Of a stretch of DNA of 44,845 nt, positions 1-10,025 are shown piece after piece (position 1 is the first letter of the stretch; each line of letters starts with the position of its first letter). The stretch lies in contig JAAYSE010000103.1 of the NCBI GenBank assembly GCA_012524135.1, positions 1 through 44,845 of the forward strand, written 5' to 3'. This DNA comes from Candidatus Epulonipiscium sp. (lineage in GTDB: Bacteria; Bacillota; Clostridia; Lachnospirales; JAAYNZ01). Under the pieces are notes generated by a model that made no database searches, was not told the DNA's origin, and saw only the letters and a list, made by a program, of their open reading frames with translations. Made by a program: the position numbers and the translations under genes.

Positions 1-106
1 CAATAAGACTAGACGTTACTTCGTATACTTGGTCAATAACTTGATAACATCCATAGAGAATGCCTCCCAAAATGATAGATAGTAAAATTCTAACTACTTT
101 TTTCAT
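1..106 (-). CDS. N-terminus of a small membrane or lipoprotein (MKKVVRILLSIILGGILYGCYQVIDQVYEVTSSLI...), truncated by the window edge
   Basis: ATG at 106..104 preceded by AAGGAGGTGAAAAT; hydrophobic N-terminus; open to the window edge. Confidence 0.65.
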   Translation of the reverse strand, partial: MKKVVRILLSIILGGILYGCYQVIDQVYEVTSSLI

Positions 107-326
107 ATTTTCACCTCCTTCCATATTATGGCCACTATTTTCTATTTTAAACCATTTCTTGTTTTAAAAAAAGACTCTTTTTAAAATTTTCTTATAATTA
201 TATCTAAATTTGATAAAAATAGAATAAATACTGCTATTTATTCTAAAAATTATTCTGATACAATATAATTTTTATCCTTATACTATCCTTTTGATCATAA
301 AAATTAAAACGAATCTTATTTCTATA

Positions 327-368
327 AAAAATTGACGTATCTAAAAATACATGGATACGTCAATTTTT
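327..368. terminator. Bidirectional rho-independent terminator
   Basis: Perfect 15-bp inverted repeat AAAAATTGACGTATC...GATACGTCAATTTTT with A/T tails, downstream of tsaD. Confidence 0.8.
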
Positions 369-546
369 ATATTTTTATTTGTTTTTATATTTTATAGATC
401 CAATCTCATAAATAAAACTATTTTGTAAGTTATACTTTCTATTCGATTTTATAAATAAATTTTATAAAAACAACTTTTCGTCTAAAAAGGATAACAATAT
501 AAAAAACTCTATTAAAATTAAAATTAAAATTCAAATTCAAATTAAA

Positions 547-1572
547 CTACTGTCCTAATTTTAACCCAGGTATAGCATTTAAATCCCATTGATGTCGGAT
601 ACCTTTTTTATATTCATAATATGCTGCTGATCCAATCATCGCTGCGTTATCTGTGCATAAAATCAAAGATGGATATTGTACTTGTAATCCTTCTTCCTTA
701 CAACGTTTTTGCATCTTTTTTCGTAATCCTTGATTTGCTGCTACTCCACCTGCCATAGCAATTTTAGATACCTTTTTATCTTTTGCTGCCTTGATTGTTT
801 TTTCTACTAATACTTCTGTGACGGCTTCTTGAAAACTAGCAGCAATATTAGGTATATTAATTTCTTCATTTTTCATCTTTGCTTGGTTTAAATAATTTAA
901 TACGGATGATTTTAATCCGCTAAAACTAAAGTCATAAGAATCTTCTTCTAAATAAGCTCGAGGAAAATGAATAGATTCTGGATCTCCTTTTGTAGCTAAT
1001 CGATCAATTTGAGGTCCACCTGGATACGTTAACCCTAGAGCTCTAGCTACTTTATCAAAAGCTTCTCCAGCCGCATCATCTCGAGTATGTCCTAATACTT
1101 CGTATTCGCCATAATCCTTTACATAAACTAAATGACTATGACCACCTGAAGCAACTAAACAAATAAAAGGAGGTTTAAATTCAGGATTATCAATATAATT
1201 GGCGGATATATGTCCTTCTATATGATGTACACCTACCAACGGCTTTTGCAAAGCAAAAGCAAGACCTTTAGCTGCTGATAACCCTACAAGAAGTGCTCCT
1301 ACTAAACCTGGGCCATACGTTACCGCAATCGCATCAATTTGTTCAAAAGAACACTTGGCTTGCTGCATTGCTTCTTCTATTACTGGATTAATATTTTCTA
1401 TATGTTTACGGGAAGCAATTTCTGGCACCACACCGCCATATTTTTTATGCAAATCAATTTGTGATGAAATAATGTTTGATAATACTTCGGTTCCATTTTT
1501 TACAACGGCTGCTGCCGTTTCATCACAAGATGTTTCAATCGCTAAGATATAAATATCTTTTTTGTTACACAT
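547..1572 (-). CDS. tsaD: tRNA N6-adenosine threonylcarbamoyltransferase
   Basis: [38 protein letters not shown] motifs; full length. Confidence 0.97.
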   Translation of the reverse strand: MCNKKDIYILAIETSCDETAAAVVKNGTEVLSNIISSQIDLHKKYGGVVPEIASRKHIENINPVIEEAMQQAKCSFEQIDAIAVTYGPGLVGALLVGLSAAKGLAFALQKPLVGVHHIEGHISANYIDNPEFKPPFICLVASGGHSHLVYVKDYGEYEVLGHTRDDAAGEAFDKVARALGLTYPGGPQIDRLATKGDPESIHFPRAYLEEDSYDFSFSGLKSSVLNYLNQAKMKNEEINIPNIAASFQEAVTEVLVEKTIKAAKDKKVSKIAMAGGVAANQGLRKKMQKRCKEEGLQVQYPSLILCTDNAAMIGSAAYYEYKKGIRHQWDLNAIPGLKLGQ

Positions 1573-1575
1573 ATC

Positions 1576-2112
1576 TTATTCCTCCGGTAGTATAAATTTA
1601 TTAATGTTTTTCCAACCTAATATCTTCCACTTTTCGTTCTCTTTCATTAAATAATATTCTATATATCTCTGTTCGGGACTATTAAGAATTTGTATCACTT
1701 TTACTTTTGCTTTATCTTGTTGTAAACCCAAATATTCTGCCTTACCTACTTTCGCACCAAGAATTTTTATATTGGTTTCTTTTGTACTTTCTATTTCTGC
1801 TTCAACTTTAGTCATTTGCATTTCTTTTTCATTCATTTCTAATAAATCATGATGAAATAATTTTCGCATCTGAATAATCAAAGGTTCTATTTCTTGCTTT
1901 TGAATAGTTCCGCCATATAAATATTCCATCCATTTTTGATATAAACTTATAACTTCTTCTGGGGTAGAAGGGTAATCTTGATCTAAATTATACTCCATCA
2001 ATTGTTCAAATTTCGAAATAGGTTGGGATTGATTTTCTATTTTCTTTCCAACATGGAAATAAAATAAAACTCCTAAGCAAATCATCATCATGATTCCTAT
2101 CATTTTTCTCAT
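1576..2112 (-). CDS. Membrane-anchored/exported protein of unknown function (resembles DUF6715-like lipoproteins)
   Basis: Hydrophobic N-terminal segment, then a soluble domain with 'TPEEVISLYQKWMEYLYGG'; overlaps upstream ORF by 4 nt. Confidence 0.6.
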   Translation of the reverse strand: MRKMIGIMMMICLGVLFYFHVGKKIENQSQPISKFEQLMEYNLDQDYPSTPEEVISLYQKWMEYLYGGTIQKQEIEPLIIQMRKLFHHDLLEMNEKEMQMTKVEAEIESTKETNIKILGAKVGKAEYLGLQQDKAKVKVIQILNSPEQRYIEYYLMKENEKWKILGWKNINKFILPEE

Positions 2113-3134
2113 GATTTTTCTTCCTTTCCTGACTTATTACGAATACCTTTTACAATAATATGATATAATTCATCCTTCTCTTTTATTCCAATTTCTCGTT
2201 TTTTAGTCCTATAAGCAGTAACCGAATATATTTTTTTATTGATATATTGTCTTGCTAAAATACCTAAACTGAACCACGGTATACCAATAAGTTTGAATAC
2301 GTATCCTAGAAATGGAATAACTATAACTAGTTGTATAATGGATATTCCTAATAAATAATAAATATAAATATGCCATTCTGTTTTCATTTTTATCTCAATG
2401 ATCCGTCCAATACAAACAGCTATCATAATTTGTCCTATTAAAGACACAACCCAAAGAAAGAGTATAAATAATAATGCCACTGGAAAGCCAATCAATGATA
2501 ACGTGAATAAACCAATTAACAATGCAAACATCAAAAATAAAATTCCACCACTACGAAAAACTTGATGTCTCTGATGATATAATATCATACTTCCTTCTTC
2601 AATAAATTTTTTATGTAAAGAAAGAATCATAAATCCAATTAATATTTGTACTAATATCCGAATAGTCAAAAGCATTATATGAGGTAATTCTTCTGCTTCT
2701 TGTAAAAAGTCTGGAATAGGAATAATTTTTTTTAAACTAGAAAATGTAGGCTGAAGCGAATGTACTTCCTTTTCAATATATGTTTCTGGTTGTTTATATA
2801 CTTGACCTAATAAAGTATAAATTTGTCCATAGATCTTCGCTTGGGAACCTAAAGATAAACGTCCCTCATAAAGATAAATATTCCCTTCTATCTGTCCCTT
2901 TATTTCTGTAGACCCTTTAAAAATATGTAGATCCCCTTTATGATGACCTTGGATTTGTACATCACAAAACAGAAGGAATGCTTTTCCTTCTGTTTGATCT
3001 TCTTGATGTATTTTTTGTAAAAAATAAATACCTGATAATTTTTCGGTTTTTGCATATACAGTACTGGAAAGAAAAAAAACACAAATACAGCTAAAAAGAA
3101 AAAGATATTTGGAAACTATCGTATGTTTAATCAT
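2109..3134 (-). CDS. Bactofilin-like (polymer-forming) domain protein with N-terminal signal/TM segment and C-terminal multi-TM region
   Basis: Repeating short beta-type units (FCDVQIQGHHKGDLHIFKGSTEIKGQIEGNIYLYEGRLSLGSQAKIYGQI) followed by several hydrophobic segments. Confidence 0.65.
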   Translation of the reverse strand: MIKHTIVSKYLFLFSCICVFFLSSTVYAKTEKLSGIYFLQKIHQEDQTEGKAFLLFCDVQIQGHHKGDLHIFKGSTEIKGQIEGNIYLYEGRLSLGSQAKIYGQIYTLLGQVYKQPETYIEKEVHSLQPTFSSLKKIIPIPDFLQEAEELPHIMLLTIRILVQILIGFMILSLHKKFIEEGSMILYHQRHQVFRSGGILFLMFALLIGLFTLSLIGFPVALLFILFLWVVSLIGQIMIAVCIGRIIEIKMKTEWHIYIYYLLGISIIQLVIVIPFLGYVFKLIGIPWFSLGILARQYINKKIYSVTAYRTKKREIGIKEKDELYHIIVKGIRNKSGKEEKS

Positions 3135-3706
3135 ATTTCTACCTTTTCTTTACGGTATATTTGATATTGTACAACTCCAAGAACAATTAAAATAAAAATC
3201 AATACATTTTTTATATTTCCCATTATTTTTTGCACAAACACAAATACTTCATTTATATTATGTTGCAATTGAACTAAATAATCTGCTAATAAATCAAAGG
3301 TAGGAATAAATTGACCAATCCATGAAGCAGTATAAGGATTATTGAGTAAAAATTGGAGTAATTCCTGTTGATACATCACTAATAAAACTCCAATCCCAAA
3401 TAAAATAGAAAAAATTCCCCATACAATTCCATTTATGTTTTCTATACATGATTGTGGTTCTAAGTGATACTGCGGAGTTATTTTGTTGATTTTTGACATT
3501 ACATTCCTTGTAAAATCTTCTGGTACTTCTACTACACTCATTTTTTTAAACTCTTCTTGAATTTGTTCATAGGCATAGAAGGTTTCTACACATGAATCAC
3601 ATTTTTGTAAGTGTTGATTTAATTGATACGCTTGATCTTTTGATAGAACTCCATCTAGGTAATTCATCATAAGTTCATCTGCGTGCTCACACTTCATATA
3701 TCTCAC
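3131..3706 (-). CDS. Anti-sigma factor with zinc-finger (zf-HC2-type) domain and TM segments
   Basis: CEHADELMMNYLDGVLSKDQAYQLNQHLQKCDSC motif; two C-terminal hydrophobic segments; overlaps ECF sigma gene. Confidence 0.85.
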   Translation of the reverse strand: MRYMKCEHADELMMNYLDGVLSKDQAYQLNQHLQKCDSCVETFYAYEQIQEEFKKMSVVEVPEDFTRNVMSKINKITPQYHLEPQSCIENINGIVWGIFSILFGIGVLLVMYQQELLQFLLNNPYTASWIGQFIPTFDLLADYLVQLQHNINEVFVFVQKIMGNIKNVLIFILIVLGVVQYQIYRKEKVEI

Positions 3707-4253
3707 CTTCTTTCATCGTCAACCATTCTTCTTTGATCATTTTTCTTGCACGAAAAATTCTATTTTTTACTTTTGATAAAGGTTCGTCAATAACATCTGC
3801 TATTTCTTTATAGGATAAGCCTTGTTGATGATATAAAATAATCGGTATCCTATACATATCTGGCATTTGATCTAAAATAGATTGTACTGCATTTCTGCGT
3901 TCTTGACGCAAATAAGATTCTTCTGGAGTACCTTCTGCAACAGGTTCATATATCATATTATCTAAAGAAATGGTAGCTTGTTTTTGTTTTCTTCGATGAT
4001 CAATTACTAAATTAGTGGTAATACGAATAATCCATGTAGAAAATTTATACTGTGGTGAGTATTTATCTAAATTCCGATACACTTTAATAAACACTTCTTG
4101 TGCTAAATCATTTGCTTCTTCCGTATCATTTGTCATCCGTAAAATAATAGAGTATACTAAATTTTTATATCTATTCACTAATTCTTCGAATGCATTTTTA
4201 TCTCCACTTAGACATTGTTGTATGATATCATAATCTTCCATACGTTTCACCAT
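3687..4253 (-). CDS. ECF RNA polymerase sigma factor (SigW-like)
   Basis: Sigma70 region 2 (FEELVNRYKNLVYSIILRMTNDTEEANDLAQEVFIKVYRNLDKY..FSTWIIRITTNLVIDHRRK) and region 4 (LPMYRIPIILYHQQGLSYKEIADVI-type). Confidence 0.92.
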   Translation of the reverse strand: MVKRMEDYDIIQQCLSGDKNAFEELVNRYKNLVYSIILRMTNDTEEANDLAQEVFIKVYRNLDKYSPQYKFSTWIIRITTNLVIDHRRKQKQATISLDNMIYEPVAEGTPEESYLRQERRNAVQSILDQMPDMYRIPIILYHQQGLSYKEIADVIDEPLSKVKNRIFRARKMIKEEWLTMKEGEIYEV

Positions 4254-4322
4254 CTTGTTTTTTATCTTTATCTATTTATCTTCGTTACTTCTATATACGT
4301 ATTTAGACTTTCTATGTCTGTT

Positions 4323-5234
4323 TTATTTTTCAAAAGTCAAAGTGGTTTTCATTAAATCTTTTCCTAATTTTATATTTGAAAAATATTGTTTCGCATTCCC
4401 TATATAATAATTGGGTTCTGTTAATGAAGGGCTATAATGAGTGAGCCATAATTCTTTTACTAAACCTTCTGCAGCTAATTGTGCAGCTTCTGAAAAAAGC
4501 ATATGTTTATATTCGATTGCTTTTTCTTTTTTATTTTCTTCTCCATACATTCCTTCACATATAAATAAATCAGATTCTTTAATAAAGTGTACCAAATCTT
4601 TAATTGGCCGAGTATCTGTGCAATAACTAACAGTTAAACCTTTTCGTGGAGGTCCAAGTACCATAGAAGGAAGAAACTCTCTATCTTTCCAGATTACTTT
4701 TTCTCCATTTTGCAAAATCTTCCAAAATGATCTTGGAATTTGATATTGCTCTGCTTTTTCCGGTTGAAATTTAGGTTGTCGATGAAATTCTATACGATAA
4801 GCCAAACAAGGCATGGTATGCTCTACAGGAAGGGTATGTATATGAAATTCTCCTATAGAAAAAGATTGGGATTCTCGATTGCTACATTCTACATAATGAA
4901 TTTCATAAGGAAGTTCAGGTGCAATAACACGAAGTCCTTGTACGACACGACGTAATCCAGGTGGTCCTAGAATCGTTAAAGGTTCTTTTTTGCCTGCATT
5001 CCCTAAAGTTAATAAAATACCAGGTAATCCTGCTACATGATCTCCATGATAATGAGTTAGACAAATAATATCTATGGATTTAAATCCCCATCCTATCATT
5101 TTTAAAGGGATTTGTGTTCCTTCTCCACAATCAATTAAAGCCATCCTACCATTATATCGTAATAATAAAGCAGTTAGCCATCTTTCTGGTAAAGGCATCA
5201 TCCCGCCTGTTCCTACTAAACAAACATCAAGCAT
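4323..5234 (-). CDS. rnz: Ribonuclease Z-type metallo-beta-lactamase fold nuclease
   Basis: LTHYHGDHVAGLPG, LIDCGEGTQ, FICEGMYG, LTHYSPSL motifs. Confidence 0.85.
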   Translation of the reverse strand: MLDVCLVGTGGMMPLPERWLTALLLRYNGRMALIDCGEGTQIPLKMIGWGFKSIDIICLTHYHGDHVAGLPGILLTLGNAGKKEPLTILGPPGLRRVVQGLRVIAPELPYEIHYVECSNRESQSFSIGEFHIHTLPVEHTMPCLAYRIEFHRQPKFQPEKAEQYQIPRSFWKILQNGEKVIWKDREFLPSMVLGPPRKGLTVSYCTDTRPIKDLVHFIKESDLFICEGMYGEENKKEKAIEYKHMLFSEAAQLAAEGLVKELWLTHYSPSLTEPNYYIGNAKQYFSNIKLGKDLMKTTLTFEK

Positions 5235-5268
5235 ATGCGCTCTCCTTTAGTTGTCTATTTTTACCTGT

Positions 5269-5297
5269 ATTATATTACAATAAAAGACGTATGGCAA
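5269..5297 (-). promoter_or_regulatory. Predicted sigma-A promoter for rnz
   Basis: TTGCCA - 17 nt - TATAAT on minus strand. Confidence 0.7.
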
Positions 5298-5326
5298 GGC
5301 GTTTATTTTTAAATAAGTCAAATACT

Positions 5327-5370
5327 CAAAGAAAAAAATAGACATCTATAGATGTCTATTTTTTTCTTTG
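5327..5370. terminator. Perfect 44-bp palindrome, terminator-like, containing the stop codon of the 90-aa ORF
   Basis: CAAAGAAAAAAATAGACATCTA|TAGATGTCTATTTTTTTCTTTG. Confidence 0.7.
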
Positions 5371-5618
5371 TAAACAACAGGTGAAATAGAAAAAGTCTGA
5401 ATCCATTTTTCATAACAAGACTGACAAAGATCAATAACGTGAATTTCACCATCTCTTTTTGATAAATATCCCCATTCTTTTTGAATATGAATAACTTCTT
5501 CAAAGTTGCCATGTTTGTCTTTTGGAATGAGTTTCCCACATCCATTACAATAAATATTTGCAACTTCTTGTTTTGGTACAGATATGATCTTATATTGTCT
5601 CATAATAGATGCCCTCAC
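5346..5618 (-). CDS. Small zinc-ribbon protein of unknown function
   Basis: CNGC...CQSC cysteine pairs; start may be the internal MRQYKIISVPKQ at about 5603. Confidence 0.7.
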   Translation of the reverse strand: MRASIMRQYKIISVPKQEVANIYCNGCGKLIPKDKHGNFEEVIHIQKEWGYLSKRDGEIHVIDLCQSCYEKWIQTFSISPVVYKEKNRHL

Positions 5619-5659
5619 TTTATATCTTCCGTCATTGAAGATTCATATCTAAATAAAAT

Positions 5660-6709
5660 CTACTCAATAGCCACATGCTTTTGAATATCTTCATTCGTAT
5701 ATCCATTCTCTAATAAAGGTTGTATAAAATCTTTTGGAATATCCGGAACATAGGATTTTAATAAAACAGCTTTTCCTGTTATATGATATTTTCCTATATC
5801 TCCTGGTATCATAAAAGATTGTCCTTTTTTAAACTTGGATTGAATCTCATTATGCTCTATTATACCTTCTCCATTTACACATGTATAGAGGTAAAATTTG
5901 AGGTTTTTTGTGTTTTCTTCTATTGTGCCATGTAATTGTATTTTTTCAATAGCAAAATAGGAATTAGCAATATAATAAGTATACGTAGCATCTGATTGCT
6001 CAATCATAAGTCCATCGATCTTAGGATTGGATTGTGGAGTAAAATCAATAACATCTAATGCCTTTTTAACATGTAATTCTCTAGGTTGACCATCTAATCC
6101 CACACGATTCCAATCATAAACACGATAGACGGTATCTGAATTTTGCTGTATTTCAGCAATAACAATATTTTCTTCAATTGCATGAACTAAACCGGCAGGA
6201 ATATTAATAATATCTCCTGCTTGAACAGGAATACGAGTTAAATAAGATTCTACTTTTCCTTGTTGAATCGCTTTTTCAAACTTTTCTTTCGTCGTGCCTT
6301 CTTTTAAACCTGCGACTAACGTAGCTTTCTGCGGAGCCGAAAGTACATACCACATTTCACATTTTCCTAACTCACCTTGTTCATGCATTTTTGCATATTC
6401 ATCTTGTGGATGCACTTGAACCGATAATTTATCTTGAGCATCTAATAATTTAATTAAAAGAGGGAATTTTTTTAAATGACCCAATTCTTGACCTAGTAAA
6501 GCCTTCGGATCTTTTTCAAATAGTTCTTGCAATGTCATCCCCTTTAAAGGTCCATGAACAATTTTACTCACTCCATTAGGATGACATGCAATATCCCAAC
6601 TTTCCCCTGTATGTTTATAAGGAACAGATCGTTGATATAAGTTTTGTAATTGATTTCCACCCCAAACCCGTTCTTTATAAACAGAATCAAAAAATAAAGG
6701 ATATAACAT
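5660..6709 (-). CDS. manA: Mannose-6-phosphate isomerase, class I
   Basis: ERVWGG, LSVQVHPQDEYA, IPAGLVHAIEENI motifs. Confidence 0.92.
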   Translation of the reverse strand: MLYPLFFDSVYKERVWGGNQLQNLYQRSVPYKHTGESWDIACHPNGVSKIVHGPLKGMTLQELFEKDPKALLGQELGHLKKFPLLIKLLDAQDKLSVQVHPQDEYAKMHEQGELGKCEMWYVLSAPQKATLVAGLKEGTTKEKFEKAIQQGKVESYLTRIPVQAGDIINIPAGLVHAIEENIVIAEIQQNSDTVYRVYDWNRVGLDGQPRELHVKKALDVIDFTPQSNPKIDGLMIEQSDATYTYYIANSYFAIEKIQLHGTIEENTKNLKFYLYTCVNGEGIIEHNEIQSKFKKGQSFMIPGDIGKYHITGKAVLLKSYVPDIPKDFIQPLLENGYTNEDIQKHVAIE

Positions 6710-6721
6710 CTAGATCACTCC

Positions 6722-8716
6722 TTATTGTATGTTGTTAAGAAGCTCTATTGCTTTTTGTACAACATTATCTACTGTAAATCCAAAGTGTTCAAAAAGTTTA
6801 GCTGCTGGTGCAGAAGCTCCAAACGTATCGATACAAATGGTATCTCCATCAATTCCTGTATACTTATGCCATCCAAAAGAACTTGCTGCTTCTACTGCTA
6901 AACGAGCTCTTACATTTTTAGGAAGAACCTTGTTTTTATATTCTTCGGATTGAGCATCAAATAGCTCCATTGAAGGCATACTTACTACTCTAGCATCTAT
7001 TCCTTTTTCTTTTAACACTTTTTGTGCTTCATAGACTAACTCTACTTCCGATCCAGTCGCTATTAAAATAAGATCAGGTGTCGTTTTTTCTGAATCTACT
7101 AAAATATACGCACCTTTTAAAGCATCTTTGCTAGTTTCGGAATAATAGGGTAAATTTTGTCGTGTTAAGACTAAAGCGGTAGGACCTGTTTGATGAGTAA
7201 TCGCATGATACCATCCTGCTGCTGTTTCTTTACTATCTGCAGGTCTAAATACCGTAAAGTTAGGAATACTACGGATTGCTGCTAAATGTTCAATCGGTTC
7301 ATGAGTAGGTCCATCTTCTCCTACTCCAATGCTATCATGGGTTAATACATAGACAACGGGTAAGCCCATCAAAGCAGAAAGACGCATACTACCTTTCATA
7401 TAATCACTAAATACAAAGAAGGTAGATACATAAGAAATAAGACCTCCATGAAGAGCCAATCCATTTGCAATAGCTGCCATCGCATGTTCACGAACACCAA
7501 AATGAAGGTTCGCACCACTATAATCTTTTGCAGAAAAATGTCCTTTATCCTTCATAATGGTCTTCGTAGATGGAGATAAATCAGCAGATCCTCCGATTAA
7601 ATTAGGAATGATCTTTGCTAAACGATTTAAAACTTCTCCTGAAGCGTTTCTCGTTGCTACGGATTTATGATCAAACTTCCAAAATTCTTCGTCTTGTAAT
7701 AAATCAAATGGTAATTCTTTGCTATGCCATTGTTCCCATTCTTTTGCCAAATCAGGATACGTTACACGATAGGATTCCCAAATGGAATTCCATTTTTTTT
7801 CTTCCTTTTGTCCTTTTAATTGACATTGATACATATGTGCTCTTACTTCATCCGGTACATAGAATTCTTCTTCAAAGGACCATTGTAAAATATCTTTTGT
7901 AGCTGCTAAATTATCTATTCCTAATGGTTCACCGTGAGCAGATGCTTTTCCTTGTTTAGGAGATCCGTATCCTATTTGAGTTTTGATAATAATAATAGTA
8001 GGTTTAGAAGTTTCTTTTTTGGCTTCTTCGATGGCTTTTCCGATAGCATCAATATCATTTCCATCTTCTACTTTTAATACTTGCCAATGATATGCTTCAA
8101 AACGTTTTGCAACATCTTCTGTAAAAGCAACATCCGTAGAACCTTCAATACTAATTTGATTCGAATCATATAGTGCTATTAACTTTCCTAATTGTAATGT
8201 TCCCGCAAGAGATGCTGCTTCTGATGAAATTCCTTCCATTAAGCAACCATCCCCTACTAAAGTATACGTATAATGATCTACAATAGGATGATTGGGACGA
8301 TTAAAACGAGCGGCTAAATATGCTTCTGCCATTGCCATTCCTACTGCATTAGCAAAACCTTGTCCTAATGGACCTGTAGTAGTTTCTACTCCCGTAGTAT
8401 GTCCATATTCAGGATGTCCTGGTGTTTTACTGTCAAATTGTCTAAATTGTTTTAAATCTTCAATCGTTAATCCATATCCAAATAAATGAAGTAATGAATA
8501 TAAAAGCATAGAACCATGACCAGCGGATAATATGAAACGATCTCGATCGAACCAATTAGGATTCTCGGAATTATGTTTCATATGTTTTGCCCATAGTTCA
8601 TAAGCCATCGGTGCTGCTCCTAGGGGAAGCCCTGGATGCCCTGAATTCGCTTTCTGTACAGATTCTGCTGACAAAATTCGAATGGTATTAATCGTCAGTT
8701 GATCAATTTCTTTCAT
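6722..8716 (-). CDS. tkt: Transketolase
   Basis: [43 protein letters not shown] motifs; full length. Confidence 0.97.
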   Translation of the reverse strand: MKEIDQLTINTIRILSAESVQKANSGHPGLPLGAAPMAYELWAKHMKHNSENPNWFDRDRFILSAGHGSMLLYSLLHLFGYGLTIEDLKQFRQFDSKTPGHPEYGHTTGVETTTGPLGQGFANAVGMAMAEAYLAARFNRPNHPIVDHYTYTLVGDGCLMEGISSEAASLAGTLQLGKLIALYDSNQISIEGSTDVAFTEDVAKRFEAYHWQVLKVEDGNDIDAIGKAIEEAKKETSKPTIIIIKTQIGYGSPKQGKASAHGEPLGIDNLAATKDILQWSFEEEFYVPDEVRAHMYQCQLKGQKEEKKWNSIWESYRVTYPDLAKEWEQWHSKELPFDLLQDEEFWKFDHKSVATRNASGEVLNRLAKIIPNLIGGSADLSPSTKTIMKDKGHFSAKDYSGANLHFGVREHAMAAIANGLALHGGLISYVSTFFVFSDYMKGSMRLSALMGLPVVYVLTHDSIGVGEDGPTHEPIEHLAAIRSIPNFTVFRPADSKETAAGWYHAITHQTGPTALVLTRQNLPYYSETSKDALKGAYILVDSEKTTPDLILIATGSEVELVYEAQKVLKEKGIDARVVSMPSMELFDAQSEEYKNKVLPKNVRARLAVEAASSFGWHKYTGIDGDTICIDTFGASAPAAKLFEHFGFTVDNVVQKAIELLNNIQ

Positions 8717-8822
8717 GAAATTTCCTCCTTATTTCTTCTTTCTTTTATTTCATAGACTTCAACTAATACTTTTCTGTGTTCATTGTATCATATTTATTCT
8801 GTTTTTAAAATAACAAACTCAC

Positions 8823-9956
8823 CTACTCTGCTTCATTCATTATTTTATTTTGGGGTAATAAAAAAGCACCTACTATCGTTGTAACTGGTATTGCAAATAA
8901 AAGGCCGATACTTCCAGAAATAGCTCTTACCACTTCTGTAGCAATCATATCCATATTCATAATCTCTATCATTGAAAGTTTATAAGCTAAAAATAATAAC
9001 ATCACATGAATAGATCCTCCTGCATAAGCCAAAATAAGTGTATTCGACATGGTACCCATAACATCTTTTCCTATATTCATCCCAGATTGAATTAATTCCT
9101 TCGTCGTTAATCGTGTATTGGCCTTCGTCAATTCATACATGGAAGAAGCAATAGACATACTTACATCCATAACTGCACCTAAAGCTCCTAAGATAATTCC
9201 AGCAAATAAAATACCTGTTAAATCAAAATCCGTTCCTTGAGGAATATACATTAACATTTGGGATTCTGCATTATTTAAGCCCGATAAATGTGTTTTTTGT
9301 CCAATCCACCAAGCAATAAGTCCAGCCATTATTACTCCAATAATCGTTCCTATAATAGCAGTAGTTGTTTTTCGATTCCACCCGCTAACCAATACTAATG
9401 TAACAATTGTAATACCTGTAGAAATAAAAATCGATAAAAGAATAGGATTATAACCTTTTAATATCCCTGGAAGTAAAATTTTTAACACAGCTCCTATCGT
9501 TAATACTAAAGTAATAACTGCCTTGATTCCCTTTCCTTTTCCAATAACAACTAATAATATAATAAATAAACCAGCTAAGTAAAAAAGATAAGTGTCTCTT
9601 ACGGGTTCTACCACATAAGCTTCTGTAATCTCTCCTGTTTCATTTTTTTCTAAAAATAATACCACCTTATCTCCTTCTTTTGCTATATATTGATAGAAAG
9701 AATCTGTATGAAAAGTATTTTCAGCAGTAAATAACATATTTTTATACGGTTTGTTGATTCCTTTAACACGAAGTTTTTGACTTCGTAAAACAAGGTCTTC
9801 TCCTGACGTAAGTACTTCTTCTACATTATCTTCTATCACTTTGATGACTTTTGCTCGAATATAAATATTTTCTTGTATTTCTTCTGCCAAAAATGTATGA
9901 GAATCCATCATAACGATACAAATAAACAGTATCCCTAGCATTATCTTTTTACGCAT
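8823..9956 (-). CDS. YibE/F family membrane protein
   Basis: Signal peptide, N-terminal soluble region, multi-TM YibE/F-like segments (GALGAVMDVSMSIASSMYEL). Confidence 0.85.
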   Translation of the reverse strand: MRKKIMLGILFICIVMMDSHTFLAEEIQENIYIRAKVIKVIEDNVEEVLTSGEDLVLRSQKLRVKGINKPYKNMLFTAENTFHTDSFYQYIAKEGDKVVLFLEKNETGEITEAYVVEPVRDTYLFYLAGLFIILLVVIGKGKGIKAVITLVLTIGAVLKILLPGILKGYNPILLSIFISTGITIVTLVLVSGWNRKTTTAIIGTIIGVIMAGLIAWWIGQKTHLSGLNNAESQMLMYIPQGTDFDLTGILFAGIILGALGAVMDVSMSIASSMYELTKANTRLTTKELIQSGMNIGKDVMGTMSNTLILAYAGGSIHVMLLFLAYKLSMIEIMNMDMIATEVVRAISGSIGLLFAIPVTTIVGAFLLPQNKIMNEAE

Positions 9957-9990
9957 CGTACCTCTCCTTTTTTTCTATTCTATATATAAA

Positions 9991-10016
9991 ACACGAAGGT
10001 ATAAACTCCTTCGTGT
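9991..10016 (-). terminator. Rho-independent terminator of the Lon-like gene
   Basis: ACACGAAGG/CCTTCGTGT 9-bp stem followed by TTTTATAT on minus strand. Confidence 0.75.
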
Positions 10017-10025
10017 CCTATCTTA

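Noticed and set aside
510-547. AAAATT/CAAATT short repeats after tsaD
   Set aside because: Low-complexity AT tract without regular spacing; not a CRISPR or clear functional repeat.
1355-1552. Other plus-strand ORFs (e.g. 1355..1552, 7615..7902, 34646..34888, 40802..41050)
   Set aside because: All lie antisense to strongly supported minus-strand genes and lack family motifs.
2900-3082. Minus-strand 60-aa ORF inside the bactofilin-like gene
   Set aside because: Alternate-frame, K/F-rich low-complexity translation.
4254-4322. Possible ECF autoregulatory promoter upstream of the sigma gene (TGAAAA...CGTA)
   Set aside because: Spacing between the candidate -35 and -10 is about 27 nt, too long for a typical ECF promoter.
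5318-5563. Minus-strand 81-aa ORF in an alternate frame over the zinc-ribbon gene
   Set aside because: Overlaps the better-supported ORF with paired CxxC motifs and reads through the palindrome as low-complexity F/K-rich sequence.
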